A DNA stretch of 64,000 nucleotides, taken from WJLG01 sp964602485. Its GTDB lineage: Bacteria; Patescibacteriota; Patescibacteriia; Patescibacteriales; WJLG01. The notes under the pieces are model-generated. The model was given only the letters and a program-made list of their open reading frames with translations, had not been told where the DNA came from and did no database searches. Numbering within the stretch: the stretch's first letter is position 1; every line of letters begins with the position of its first letter. Position numbers and translations under genes: made by a program. Below, piece after piece: positions 43,178 through 51,683 of this stretch. The stretch spans positions 71,530-135,529 of the forward strand of contig CAZRQU010000002.1 of NCBI GenBank assembly GCA_964602485.1. The letters run 5' to 3'.

Positions 43178-43212
43178 AATAAAATCCGCCCTCAATAAAC
43201 TTGGGCGGGTTT
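43178..43212 (-). terminator. Terminator of the WecG-NUDIX gene
   Basis: CCGCCC (43186-43191) pairs with GGGCGG (43203-43208). On the minus strand the stem is followed by ATTTTATTTT. The flanks include short AAATTTCAAATTTCAAATT runs. Confidence 0.65.
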
Positions 43213-43276
43213 GATATATTAATAATTAAATATTAGACCTTATTTAAAAATTTCAAATTTCAAATTAAAAATTTCT

Positions 43277-44491
43277 CTATTGTTCTTCTGTTTTTACATA
43301 TTCATCAAAGCAACGCAAGAATCTCTGAGTGGCCCGCTTTCTGATAAAATGAACTTCATCTACCAGTTTTTCTGAATCCACCCATTTCCAGCTGGCATGA
43401 TCCCAGAAATTTATGGAAATATTCTCATCTTTGCCAGTGAATTCAGCAATGAAGAGGCCTTGTTTCTGACCCTTGAAACCGGTATGTTTGCGTCTGGACT
43501 CGGCCCGACAGCTGGTTTCACCCTTACGAGTACCGAATTTGTACTTATGTATATGCCTATAAGCGCGCTTGGGTATGAATTTGTCGCAATTTAGTTCTTC
43601 ACGTAATTCTCTGGTTCCGGCATCCATCAAGTTTTGCCCGTCGCGTCCGCCTTGAGGCAGCTGCCACTCTCCTCTCTCGTCTTTTCTTTCCACTATTAAT
43701 ACCTTGTATTTATCTTTGTTCTTCTTATAAAGCAAGCAAGCGACATTCGGCCGATAAAAGAAAGGACGGAAGAACTTGTGGCGAAAGAATTTAAAAGGAA
43801 AGATGACCACAGCTCTAAATATCCTCTTTATTCTCTTCCGAGGGGCTATGATCAAGCGCCAAATCCACTCTAGGCCGATAAAACGCAATGCTTTCGGGGC
43901 TCTTTTGGCTCGGCCGGTAATAAAATCAAAGGACCCGCCGACCCCTAAAGCCACCCTTACGCCCTTGGCTCCTTTGACCGTATGATGTATGAATTTTTCT
44001 TGGTAAGGGGCGCCAAAATTAACAAAGACTATCTTAGGGTCGAACGCAAAGAGATCATCGCTTAATTTATTGTCTGTTCGGTTTAGATTCTCGGAAAAGA
44101 ATTCCAATTTTGGATATTGTTTGCGAATGGCTTTATCTATATCTCTTTTACTGGAAAGGCCTTCTTTCCAGTTTATTAAAGCCACCTTCACTCCTTTGTC
44201 CTCGGCCATTTTTAATATATCCCTGGTTAGATCGGCTCCGGTCACTCTTTTTAGATCGTTTCCGTTGAACCAAGAAGCTACTTTTAGGCCAAAGCCGTCT
44301 GGCAAAGCCAGGTCAGCCGAGTTGATTATGTAAAAAAGCTCTTCGTCATGTATGGCATCAAGAATTATTTCCGGATTGGGAGTAACCACCTGATTGCATT
44401 TTTTGGACCTTAAAAAATCCTCGACCTTGTCCAGGGCTTTCTTTCGATCCGTCTTTGATAGCTTTATGCCTAAAATATCTATTTTTTCCAT
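43277..44491 (-). CDS. WecG/TagA-family glycosyltransferase fused to a NUDIX domain
   Basis: Protein of 404 residues. Residues 1-240 are GT26: NQVVTPNPEIILDAIHDEEL, ADLALPDGFGLKVAS, VFVNFGAPYQEKFIHH, GVGGSFDFITGRAKRAPKAL and GLEWIWRLI. Such enzymes add N-acetylmannosaminuronate or related sugars to lipid-linked acceptors. Residues 245-404 are NUDIX: GEWQLPQGGRDGQ and AGTRELREELNC. Two box positions (the mid Glu and final Gly) are replaced. A basic hinge (APRKRIKRIFRAVVIFPFKF) joins the two. The NUDIX part most resembles RppH/Ap4A-type members; in context it might act on an NDP-sugar. Confidence 0.9.
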   Translation of the reverse strand: MEKIDILGIKLSKTDRKKALDKVEDFLRSKKCNQVVTPNPEIILDAIHDEELFYIINSADLALPDGFGLKVASWFNGNDLKRVTGADLTRDILKMAEDKGVKVALINWKEGLSSKRDIDKAIRKQYPKLEFFSENLNRTDNKLSDDLFAFDPKIVFVNFGAPYQEKFIHHTVKGAKGVRVALGVGGSFDFITGRAKRAPKALRFIGLEWIWRLIIAPRKRIKRIFRAVVIFPFKFFRHKFFRPFFYRPNVACLLYKKNKDKYKVLIVERKDERGEWQLPQGGRDGQNLMDAGTRELREELNCDKFIPKRAYRHIHKYKFGTRKGETSCRAESRRKHTGFKGQKQGLFIAEFTGKDENISINFWDHASWKWVDSEKLVDEVHFIRKRATQRFLRCFDEYVKTEEQ

Positions 44492-44514
44492 ATTTTCATT
44501 ATAGTCTATTTATT

Positions 44515-44548
44515 AAAAAAGAAAAACCGCCCGCTTCTTAGCAGACGG
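44515..44548 (-). terminator. Terminator of the 44569 gene
   Basis: CCGCCCGC (44527-44534) pairs with GCAGACGG (44541-44548) allowing G-T pairs; TTTTTCTTTTTT follows on the minus strand. Confidence 0.7.
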
Positions 44549-44568
44549 CCATAATGAGGATCACCCTT

Positions 44569-44916
44569 TTAGGCGATAACAGCGAGCGGCAAGCCCAAGT
44601 GATGGGATCTTGCTACTCTCTCATGATGAGCTATCCCCAGCTGTTCCCTAAAAGGATAAATGACATCGAATATTTGGCGCTCAGCCCAGTTTCTGGCTCT
44701 CCAAGCCAGACTACGCAGGAAGAAATAGACCCGATAAAGAACTTGAACGCAATCATCATAGAATGCCTGCAGTTCTTTGCGGTCGATGATGCTCGTTAGG
44801 AATCGGACCCTTCTTAGGTCTCTCTTTCCTAGAACCTCACCGCGGTCCAGCTTCCTTTCCAAATTCCTGATAACGCTTGGGATTTGAGAACTGAGAGAAC
44901 GCCTTTCTTTTTCCAT
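44569..44916 (-). CDS. Orphan basic helical protein, unknown function
   Basis: Protein of 115 residues, rich in Arg and aromatic residues and almost entirely helical by eye (SVIRNLERKLDRGEVLGKRD; YRVYFFLRSLAWRARNWAER). No signal or membrane helix is obvious. AAAGGAGAGG stands before the ATG (spacing about 10), and a TTGACA-17-TAGTAT promoter and its own terminator frame it. Its promoter lies back-to-back with the clpB promoter. Confidence 0.6.
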   Translation of the reverse strand: MEKERRSLSSQIPSVIRNLERKLDRGEVLGKRDLRRVRFLTSIIDRKELQAFYDDCVQVLYRVYFFLRSLAWRARNWAERQIFDVIYPFREQLGIAHHERVARSHHLGLPLAVIA

Positions 44917-44977
44917 AAGCGCATACCTCTCCTTTCTGGGGGTTTGAGTTAAAAAAACAAAAAAGGAACCAACTATT

Positions 44978-45006
44978 ATACTAATATTTTAACTAAGATC
45001 TGTCAA
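44978..45006 (-). promoter_or_regulatory. Promoter of the 44569 gene
   Basis: Minus strand TTGACA (45001-45006), 17-base spacer, TAGTAT (44978-44983). Confidence 0.65.
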
Positions 45007-45017
45007 TAATACGGCTA

Positions 45018-45046
45018 TTGACAAAGAGGGTGTTCATAGGTTATAT
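45018..45046 (+). promoter_or_regulatory. Promoter of clpB
   Basis: TTGACA (45018-45023), 17-base spacer, TTATAT (45041-45046). Only 11 bp separate its -35 from the divergent -35 of the 44569 gene. Confidence 0.75.
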
Positions 45047-45051
45047 TTAAG

Positions 45052-45078
45052 TTAGCACTCTTAACTAAAGACTGCTAA
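45052..45078 (+). promoter_or_regulatory. CIRCE operator (HrcA site) of clpB
   Basis: TTAGCACTC (45052-45060), 9-base spacer, GACTGCTAA (45070-45078). This is the CIRCE consensus TTAGCACTC-N9-GAGTGCTAA with a single change in the right arm. Positioned just after the -10, where bound HrcA would block initiation until heat stress. Confidence 0.85.
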
Positions 45079-45105
45079 TTCAACGGTATGCAGTATGTGG
45101 TATGT

Positions 45106-45181
45106 GGTATTCAGTATATAGACAAATTATTTAAAAACCACCACCTTCCCTATTGAATTTTATAATAATATACTGAATACC
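45106..45181. repeat. Long inverted repeat in the clpB leader
   Basis: GGTATTCAGTATA (45106-45118) and TATACTGAATACC (45169-45181) are perfect 13-bp arms around 50 bases. Degenerate GTATGTGGTAT units precede and ATACTAAATACTAAACACTAA units follow. TATACTGAATACC recurs at 57422-57434. Confidence 0.55.
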
Positions 45182-45208
45182 AGATACTAAATACTAAACA
45201 CTAAATAT

Positions 45209-47854
45209 ATGTTCAATAAATTTACGACCAAATCACAAGAAGCTATCATTAATGCCCAAATATTGGCTCAGGAGAATGGCCAGGCCAATATCGAAGCTTT
45301 TCATTTGCTAGCTTCCTTGCTTGAGCAGAACGAAAGTTTGATCAGGCCCATATTAGAAAAATTAAAAGTCGATCCGGAGATCATCAAAGAAAAAGTGTTT
45401 GCCGAAATAGCCAAAATGCCTAAATCAAGTGATGGCTTTACCCCAATGGGCGCCGGCGATAGTATGAATACCGTTTCCGGAACAGCCGAGGTGGCCATGA
45501 TATTGGAAAGAAGTAAAAAGGAAGCCGACAAGATGCAAGATGAGTTCATATCCACTGAACATATACTTCTGGCCTTAATTGGCATCAAGTCCAAGGCTCA
45601 GCAGTTGCTTTTGGCTGACAAAGTCGCCTACGACGCCGTTCTTAATATATTAAGGGAGCTGAGAGGCAACAACAATATAACTGATCCGGACCCGGAGAAT
45701 AAATATAAAGTTTTAGAAAAATATACCATAGATCTTACTGAGCAAGCCAAGGGTAAGAAGCTGGATCCGGTGATCGGTCGTGATTCGGAGATCAGGCGGG
45801 TTATGCAAGTACTTCTTCGTCGAACCAAGAACAACCCAGTCCTTATAGGTGAAGCAGGAACCGGTAAAACCGCTATCGTCGAAGGCTTGGCCCAAAGGAT
45901 AATATCCGGAGACGCACCAGAGAATTTGCGCGGTAAAAGGATAGTGGCCTTGGACCTGGGCGCTTTGGTGGCTGGAGCCAAGTTCAGAGGCGAATTCGAA
46001 GACCGTCTAAAAGCCGTTATCAAAGAAATAGACGCCCATAAAGGCGAGATAATATTATTTATAGATGAATTACATACCTTGGTGGGAACCGGCGCTTCTG
46101 AAGGAGCAATGGATGCTTCCAATATGCTTAAACCCGCTTTAGCTCGTGGGAAGATCAGAACCATTGGCGCTACCACTACCAAGGAATATCAAAAATATAT
46201 AGAAAAGGATGCCGCTTTGGAAAGGCGTTTCCAGCCGATCACTGTGGCTGAGCCGACCATTGAGGACACCATAGACATTCTGCGCGGTATCAAAGAGAAA
46301 TACGAGGTTCATCACGGCATTAGGATAACCGACGAAGCCTTAGAATCGGCCGCTAAGTTGTCTGTTCGCTACATATCAGACCGTTTTTTGCCGGATAAGG
46401 CTATCGACTTGATAGATGAAGCCACTTCTGCTCTGCGTATGGAAGTGGATTCCACTCCGGAAGAATTGGATAAGATGAAGCGCGAGATCAGGCGACTGGA
46501 GATCACTAAAGCTGGACTATCCAAAGATAGAAAAAAGGACCAAAAGAAACTTACCGAAGTAAATAAGGAATTGGAAGAACTAAAAGAAAAAGCCAATCAG
46601 TATGAACTTCATTGGAATAATGAAAAAGAGATAATCGCCAAGATCAGAGATTCCAAAAGGCAAATAGACGAGCTTAAGGCCAAATCGGATATTATAGAAA
46701 GGTCCGGAGAGGATCTGGTTAAAGTGGCCGAGATAAGATATAGCCAGATACCTAATTTGGAAAAACAGGTAAAAAAGCAAGAGGCTGAATTGGCCAAGAT
46801 CCAAAAGAACGGTCAAAGCATATTAAAAGAAGAGATAGACGAAGAGGATATCGCCAAAGTGATAGCCCGTTGGACAGGTATTCCGGTTTCCAAGATGCTT
46901 GAATCGGAAATGAAGAAATTGGCCCATGCTGAAGAAGAGCTTAAGAAACGGATAGTTGGTCAAAATGAGGCCATAGAAGGCGTCTCTAACGCTCTCAGGC
47001 GCTCTAGAGCCGGTGTTTCTGAGGAGGATAAGCCGATCGGCTCCTTCTTGTTCGTCGGTCCGACCGGTGTTGGTAAAACTGAAATGGCCAAGGCGCTGGC
47101 CGAATTCATGTTCAATGATGAGAACTCTTTGATCCGTTTGGATATGAGCGAATATATGGAAAAGCATTCTGTAGCCAAGATCATCGGATCCCCTCCCGGT
47201 TATATCGGACACGAGGAAGGCGGACAGCTTACGGAGATGGTTAGAAGAAGGCCTTACAGCGTGATACTCTTTGATGAGATAGAAAAAGCCCACCCGGAAG
47301 TATTCAATATACTTTTGCAAGTATTAGATGACGGACGAGTCACCGATTCTAAAGGACGGACCGTGAACTTCAAAAATTCCATAATCATAATGACCTCTAA
47401 TCTGGGCAATGAAATAATCAAGCAATATGCCATTGGTTTCAAGCCGGACGATGAAGCAAACGACCCGGCAAGTGACAAGCAGATGAAGACCAAGATCCAC
47501 GACAAGCTAAAAGAGAGCTTCAAGCTGGAATTCTTGAACAGAATAGATGAGATAGTGGTCTTCAAAACCCTTACTCAAAAGGCTTTGGTCGATATTATCG
47601 ATCTGGAACTGGACAAGGTGCAAAGGCGCTTGAAGAACAAAGAAATAGCTATCAAGATAAGCGCTAAGGTGAAGAAGATGTTGGCGCGAGAAGGTTATGA
47701 TACCACTTTCGGAGCCAGACCTTTGAAGAGGATAATCCAAAACAAGATACTAGATGAATTATCTATGGATATAGTTGAAGGCAAGGTAAAGGAAGGAGAT
47801 AAAGTGTCGATCGATATCGGCTCTGAGGATAAGATAAGATTATCAGTGAAATAA
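45209..47854 (+). CDS. clpB: ClpB disaggregase
   Basis: Protein of 881 residues. N-domain (1-150, FTTKSQEAIINAQILAQENG). D1: GEAGTGKTAIVEGLAQ, ILFIDELHTLVG, ERRFQPITV. The coiled-coil M-domain (about 400-540) identifies ClpB and not ClpA/C. D2: GPTGVGKTEMAKALAEF, VILFDEIEKAHPEV, and GYDTTFGARPLKRI at the end. It rescues aggregated proteins with DnaK. Controlled by the CIRCE element and closed by a terminator 14 bp after the stop. Confidence 0.97.
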   Translation: MFNKFTTKSQEAIINAQILAQENGQANIEAFHLLASLLEQNESLIRPILEKLKVDPEIIKEKVFAEIAKMPKSSDGFTPMGAGDSMNTVSGTAEVAMILERSKKEADKMQDEFISTEHILLALIGIKSKAQQLLLADKVAYDAVLNILRELRGNNNITDPDPENKYKVLEKYTIDLTEQAKGKKLDPVIGRDSEIRRVMQVLLRRTKNNPVLIGEAGTGKTAIVEGLAQRIISGDAPENLRGKRIVALDLGALVAGAKFRGEFEDRLKAVIKEIDAHKGEIILFIDELHTLVGTGASEGAMDASNMLKPALARGKIRTIGATTTKEYQKYIEKDAALERRFQPITVAEPTIEDTIDILRGIKEKYEVHHGIRITDEALESAAKLSVRYISDRFLPDKAIDLIDEATSALRMEVDSTPEELDKMKREIRRLEITKAGLSKDRKKDQKKLTEVNKELEELKEKANQYELHWNNEKEIIAKIRDSKRQIDELKAKSDIIERSGEDLVKVAEIRYSQIPNLEKQVKKQEAELAKIQKNGQSILKEEIDEEDIAKVIARWTGIPVSKMLESEMKKLAHAEEELKKRIVGQNEAIEGVSNALRRSRAGVSEEDKPIGSFLFVGPTGVGKTEMAKALAEFMFNDENSLIRLDMSEYMEKHSVAKIIGSPPGYIGHEEGGQLTEMVRRRPYSVILFDEIEKAHPEVFNILLQVLDDGRVTDSKGRTVNFKNSIIIMTSNLGNEIIKQYAIGFKPDDEANDPASDKQMKTKIHDKLKESFKLEFLNRIDEIVVFKTLTQKALVDIIDLELDKVQRRLKNKEIAIKISAKVKKMLAREGYDTTFGARPLKRIIQNKILDELSMDIVEGKVKEGDKVSIDIGSEDKIRLSVK

Positions 47855-47867
47855 ATTCGATCAAATA

Positions 47868-47907
47868 AAAAAAAGGATCCTGACCTACAATGCGGGATCC
47901 TTTTTTT
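47868..47907 (+). terminator. Bidirectional terminator of clpB and the kinase gene
   Basis: AAAAAGGATCC (to 47880) and GGATCCTTTTTTT (from 47895) with a 14-base loop; T-runs on both strands. Confidence 0.8.
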
Positions 47908-47921
47908 ATATTGAAAAACAG

Positions 47922-50081
47922 TTATTTTTTATACAAGGGAACAGTCAAGCTAAAAGTGGTACCTTTCCCCGGTTGAGTTTCTTCCAATTTTAGCTTTCCA
48001 TCACAGGCGCTTATTATCTCCTTGGATATATAGAGACCAAGACCGGATCCGGCCGGACGATTGCTTATCCCTCTTTGCCCTCTGGTGAACTTATCGAATA
48101 TCTTGCCCACATCCTGCTCATCTATACCGCAACCGGTATCTTTTATATAGACCTTCAGGAAGTCGTCCAACTTTTCGTAGTATATATCTATCTGTCCTTT
48201 TTTAGTGTAGGAGATGGAATTGTTCAAAAGGTTGGAAATAGCCTGTTTGAGCTCCTTGGGGTCACAAAGGACAGCTGGAACCTTGAAGGAGGTGTCTAGG
48301 TTTATCTTTAACTTCCTTTCCTTTACTACAGACATTTCTCGACTTTCTTCCACTAGTCCCTTTACTATTTTTGAAATATCGGTTTTTCTCTTCTCTACTT
48401 TTATGGATTCGCCCTCAAAAGCAAAGGCCTTCCAGAAATCATGGGTTATCTCTTCCATTCGTTTTATCCCCTCCTCTATGTAGGTAAGTCCTTTCTCCTG
48501 AGTAAAGCTCTCTTCTCTTATCATAAAGATCGAATTCCTGATAATGGAAATAGGAGTGTTCAATTGATGGTTGACCAAGCGCAAGAAGTCGCTCTTCATT
48601 TCCAAAAGTTTTTCCAAACGTTTATTGTTTTCTTTTAGTTCCTGAGCCTTTTTCCTGATATCCTTGGTCTGCTTTTCGACCCTCTGAGCCAGGCTGCGGT
48701 TGAGGTCATAAATTCTATTATAGAGCTCTCGACTCTCTATAGCTGAGGCCAATTGAGCAGCTATCACTTTGAGCGTATTAACATCAGTAACATTATAAAA
48801 ATCCTGCGAGCCCTTAGGACCAAGCAACATCAGTCCTATTATTCGCTTCTTAGATGTTAAGGGCATGACAATGTCTATATTTTTGGAAATTAACTTACAC
48901 AAACCATCTTTCTTACCGGATATATGGCAAACATCGAGCTCACCTCTAACCACCGGCTCACCTTCTTCGAAATATTCTTTTTCAAGAAAATCATCTTTTT
49001 GATAGATCTTTTCTTTTGTCTGGCATCCGCGCGAATAGATCATCTTATATGCCCCTTGGTTCCGTTCGTATTTCAGCAACACAAAAGTCTTTAACATAAA
49101 CACTTCTGCAAGCTTGTTAAAAATAAAATTGTAAATGGAAACCGGTTTCAAAGTCCTGATCAATTTATCAGAAATGGAAGATATTAATTTGCCCGGCTGA
49201 TAAAGCGAGTAGAAAAAATATCTATTTGCCAAGTAATAGTAGAATTTCTTGGTATATCTGAAAGCGAAGATAGAAAAGACTATCAAACAAAAATCCACCA
49301 AAAAATACTGGTCTAATCTCAATACTGACAATCCGGCATCCAAAAAGAATACCAATAGAAGCAATGTCCACAGGGAGAAGAAATACACTCCCGACTTTCT
49401 GACAACTAAGGTAACACCCAAAAACCTTTTGGTTATTATCACATAGGCCGCAAATATCACAAAAGAGCTGGCCAAAATGTTGCCATAGGGAGGGATATTA
49501 ATATCATACCAAAGAAAATAATTAGTAGAACCGCCCAAAAAGGACAAAAGCATCCCTATTAGGATGTACTTTATCTGTTGTTTTTTTACTAATGTGGCCT
49601 TTCTAGACTTCTTATAGAGAAGCAGAGAAGAATAAAGGACGAAGGTAAAGAAATACACCAAATAAAGATGATAAAACAATCCCGGCTCGGCCCAAAACCG
49701 CATATTGAATTTAGGGGAAACACCACTTATAAAGAAAGGAGTGAAGACGGAGATACAAAAAATGATAGCTAAAACATATGCTCCATATATACTTTTTTTT
49801 CTTTTCTGATAAAGATCCAGCCAATTTATTACGAAATGAAAATAGGTCACTGGAGTGAATATGGCCCCCAAGTGCAATAGCCTAAAGGAAAGAACGGTCC
49901 CTTCCGCTGTTCTAGCTATTGGCCAACCGATATAAAAAAGAGACCAAACAGCCACTGAAAGACAAAAATAAAAAAAGCTCCTATTGATCCTATTGTGAGC
50001 ATTCTTAAAGAGTATCAAAAAACCCAGCAAGGAGCTTATCAAAGCATTAAATATCGCGCTTATAATGAAGAAGTGATACAT
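47922..50081 (-). CDS. Membrane sensor histidine kinase with GAF-like domain
   Basis: About 719 residues from ATG 50081 (a TTG 7 codons earlier is possible). Eight or so membrane helices fill residues 1-290. A GAF-like domain (about 330-470; NIDIVMPLTSKKRIIGLMLL) and a coiled coil follow. Then HisKA with the phospho-accepting His in FLRLVNHQLNTPISII and an HATPase domain (N box NLLNNSISYT, G1 DTGCGI, G2 GSGLGLYISKE). The N-terminal sensor resembles the 7TM-His-kinase class. The likely partner is the response regulator at 51213. Confidence 0.92.
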   Translation of the reverse strand: MYHFFIISAIFNALISSLLGFLILFKNAHNRINRSFFYFCLSVAVWSLFYIGWPIARTAEGTVLSFRLLHLGAIFTPVTYFHFVINWLDLYQKRKKSIYGAYVLAIIFCISVFTPFFISGVSPKFNMRFWAEPGLFYHLYLVYFFTFVLYSSLLLYKKSRKATLVKKQQIKYILIGMLLSFLGGSTNYFLWYDINIPPYGNILASSFVIFAAYVIITKRFLGVTLVVRKSGVYFFSLWTLLLLVFFLDAGLSVLRLDQYFLVDFCLIVFSIFAFRYTKKFYYYLANRYFFYSLYQPGKLISSISDKLIRTLKPVSIYNFIFNKLAEVFMLKTFVLLKYERNQGAYKMIYSRGCQTKEKIYQKDDFLEKEYFEEGEPVVRGELDVCHISGKKDGLCKLISKNIDIVMPLTSKKRIIGLMLLGPKGSQDFYNVTDVNTLKVIAAQLASAIESRELYNRIYDLNRSLAQRVEKQTKDIRKKAQELKENNKRLEKLLEMKSDFLRLVNHQLNTPISIIRNSIFMIREESFTQEKGLTYIEEGIKRMEEITHDFWKAFAFEGESIKVEKRKTDISKIVKGLVEESREMSVVKERKLKINLDTSFKVPAVLCDPKELKQAISNLLNNSISYTKKGQIDIYYEKLDDFLKVYIKDTGCGIDEQDVGKIFDKFTRGQRGISNRPAGSGLGLYISKEIISACDGKLKLEETQPGKGTTFSLTVPLYKK

Positions 50082-50121
50082 CTTTTTAAAAAAAATCTTC
50101 AAATCTTACTATATTATTTAT

Positions 50122-50130
50122 ATTATAGCA
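50122..50130 (-). promoter_or_regulatory. Extended -10 promoter of the histidine kinase gene
   Basis: Minus strand TGC-TATAAT (hexamer 50122-50127); -35 poor (TCAAAA-like). Start expected near 50115. Confidence 0.5.
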
Positions 50131-50156
50131 AGATTCGAAGATGTTTTGAAGCTTTT

Positions 50157-51131
50157 TCATGGAGCCAACCCAACTCCTATCTCATAGAATCTGGTCGGTT
50201 CTTCCTGAAAATAGCCCTGATAGATCCAGCCTGCCTCCTCAAAAGCCTGTCGCAGTTCTCCTAGCGGCCTGAACTTGAGTTGCCAACTGGCCGTTTCCCG
50301 AAGGATAAAGGCGCAGAGAAGGTCCTTTTTGGCCATTTCGTCCAAGAGAGCGGCGGCAACCAAAGTGCCGCCGGGGCGAAAATAACGCCTCAGGGACTTG
50401 AGTAATACCACTCTGGACCTATGGTCCATTCCGCAAAGGACCCCGACAAGTAATCCATAGTCTATGTCTTTATGATAACGCCCGTTGAGCTTCATCATAT
50501 TAGCTTCTATGAATCTTATATCGCCAAGATCCTTCAATTTGACCAAACGGCTTCCCCAGCCCAATGCTTTGCGATCTATGTCTACGCAGTCCACCGATAT
50601 CCCTTTGCGGAAATCAGGCCGGTTTGTCAATAAATCTATCATATTGCGACCGGGACCGCTTCCGAAATCTACTATCAGGCATTCGTCTTGCTGTTTGAGC
50701 ATATCTTCAATAACAGAAGACGAATGCCTTGTTACGACCTCGTAGCGATTGCGTAGTGCTTGGCCGCCGGCTTTGGAAAGCAAGAAATAGTTGTCTATTA
50801 CTCCTTTCACCGGCTGAAGATGATACATTCTCTCCAGCATAGTAAACGTTCCTGGATTCTCAGTAAGGGCCGGAATGATCTCGCTTTCAGTTTGAAAATA
50901 ATCAACAAGCTTGTCCCATTCGGGAATTTGCGGGCCGTGAAGCCCAGACAAGAACCCTCTCCTCAAGATCAAGGCAATATCCTTTGGCAGATTGGCCAAG
51001 ATATATCTCCCGGCTTCGTCCTCCAAAAATACCTCCTTTTCCTGGACAGAAAGTTCGTAATGCTTTTGCAGAATCTTACAAATGGACATATTGCCCGCCA
51101 TAAGATTTCCGCCGGTACTCTGTTTTGTCAT
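50157..51131 (-). CDS. Putative SAM-dependent methyltransferase
   Basis: Protein of 324 residues. An N-terminal helical region (about 1-130, unlike any I know) is followed by a Rossmann domain: LIVDFGSGPGRNMIDLL (motif I), ISVDCVDIDRKALGWG (acidic loop), DIRFIEANMM, and RRYFRPGGTLVAAALLDEMA (post-II). Substrate unknown. GAGGAG lies 7 bases before the ATG. It lies between the kinase and response regulator genes, all on the same strand, so a link with that signalling pair is possible. Confidence 0.8.
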   Translation of the reverse strand: MTKQSTGGNLMAGNMSICKILQKHYELSVQEKEVFLEDEAGRYILANLPKDIALILRRGFLSGLHGPQIPEWDKLVDYFQTESEIIPALTENPGTFTMLERMYHLQPVKGVIDNYFLLSKAGGQALRNRYEVVTRHSSSVIEDMLKQQDECLIVDFGSGPGRNMIDLLTNRPDFRKGISVDCVDIDRKALGWGSRLVKLKDLGDIRFIEANMMKLNGRYHKDIDYGLLVGVLCGMDHRSRVVLLKSLRRYFRPGGTLVAAALLDEMAKKDLLCAFILRETASWQLKFRPLGELRQAFEEAGWIYQGYFQEEPTRFYEIGVGLAP

Positions 51132-51193
51132 TTAAAACTCCTCGCAACAAAGGGTCCTAGAATATTTGTCTAAAAGAACAAATTTATTATTTT

Positions 51194-51212
51194 AAAAAGG
51201 TGTTTTACCACC
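51194..51212 (-). terminator. Short terminator after the response regulator
   Basis: GGTG (51199-51202) pairs with CACC (51209-51212); a T-run follows on the minus strand directly after the stop codon. The stem is only 4 bp, so this is weak. Confidence 0.45.
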
Positions 51213-51581
51213 CTAACCAATAAGTGTTTGCACATTGCGGACCACATCTCCTGGTTCTGACTGTGATTTTATAAAATAGCCGTTGGCACCGAGTTTCAGT
51301 CCTTCGCTGATAGTTTTGTCGTCTTCCAGATTAGATAATATCATTATCGGAATAGTGGTTGTTTCCGCTGTTTTCTTAGCCTCTTTGAGAACTTTTAGGC
51401 CATCCATCTCTCCCGGAAGCATAATATCCAAAAGCACTATGTCCGGGCGGTCCTTTTTCATTATCTCAAAACCCTCTTCTCCGTTAGAGGCAGTGTGGAC
51501 CTCGAAATTTTCTTTTTTGAAAGTGGTAGCATAAATATTCAAAAGGAACTGGTCGTCCTCCACGATCAATATTTTGGCCAT
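51213..51581 (-). CDS. Single-domain response regulator (CheY-like)
   Basis: Product of 122 residues from ATG 51581 (MAKILIVEDDQFLL); an upstream in-frame ATG at 51617 would lie in the promoter. It is a bare receiver domain: acidic cluster Glu8-Asp9-Asp10, phospho-acceptor Asp52 (DIVLLDIMLPG), Ser83 (ILSNL), Lys105 (GYFIKSQ). There is no output domain, so it must act by protein contact. Possible partner of the kinase at 47922. Confidence 0.92.
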   Translation of the reverse strand: MAKILIVEDDQFLLNIYATTFKKENFEVHTASNGEEGFEIMKKDRPDIVLLDIMLPGEMDGLKVLKEAKKTAETTTIPIMILSNLEDDKTISEGLKLGANGYFIKSQSEPGDVVRNVQTLIG

Positions 51582-51608
51582 ATTTTTCAGTATTAATATT
51601 ATAATTAT

Positions 51609-51637
51609 ATTATACAATAAAAAGCCGTAAATGTTAA
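51609..51637 (-). promoter_or_regulatory. Promoter of the response regulator gene
   Basis: Minus strand TTAACA (51632-51637), 17-base spacer, TATAAT (51609-51614). Confidence 0.65.
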
Positions 51638-51668
51638 ATAAAACCCCCTTATTAAGGGGGTTTTATTT
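51636..51668 (-). terminator. Bidirectional terminator downstream of ricT
   Basis: AAATAAAACCCCCTT and AAGGGGGTTTTATTT around a TATTA-type loop; perfect arms with T-runs on both strands. It separates ricT from the response-regulator promoter, overlapping its -35. Confidence 0.8.
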
Positions 51669-51683
51669 ATTTCAAGTCTTTTT

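Noticed and set aside
45628..47320. Long minus-strand frames across clpB
   Set aside because: Shadows of clpB codon bias; no signals or recognisable protein.
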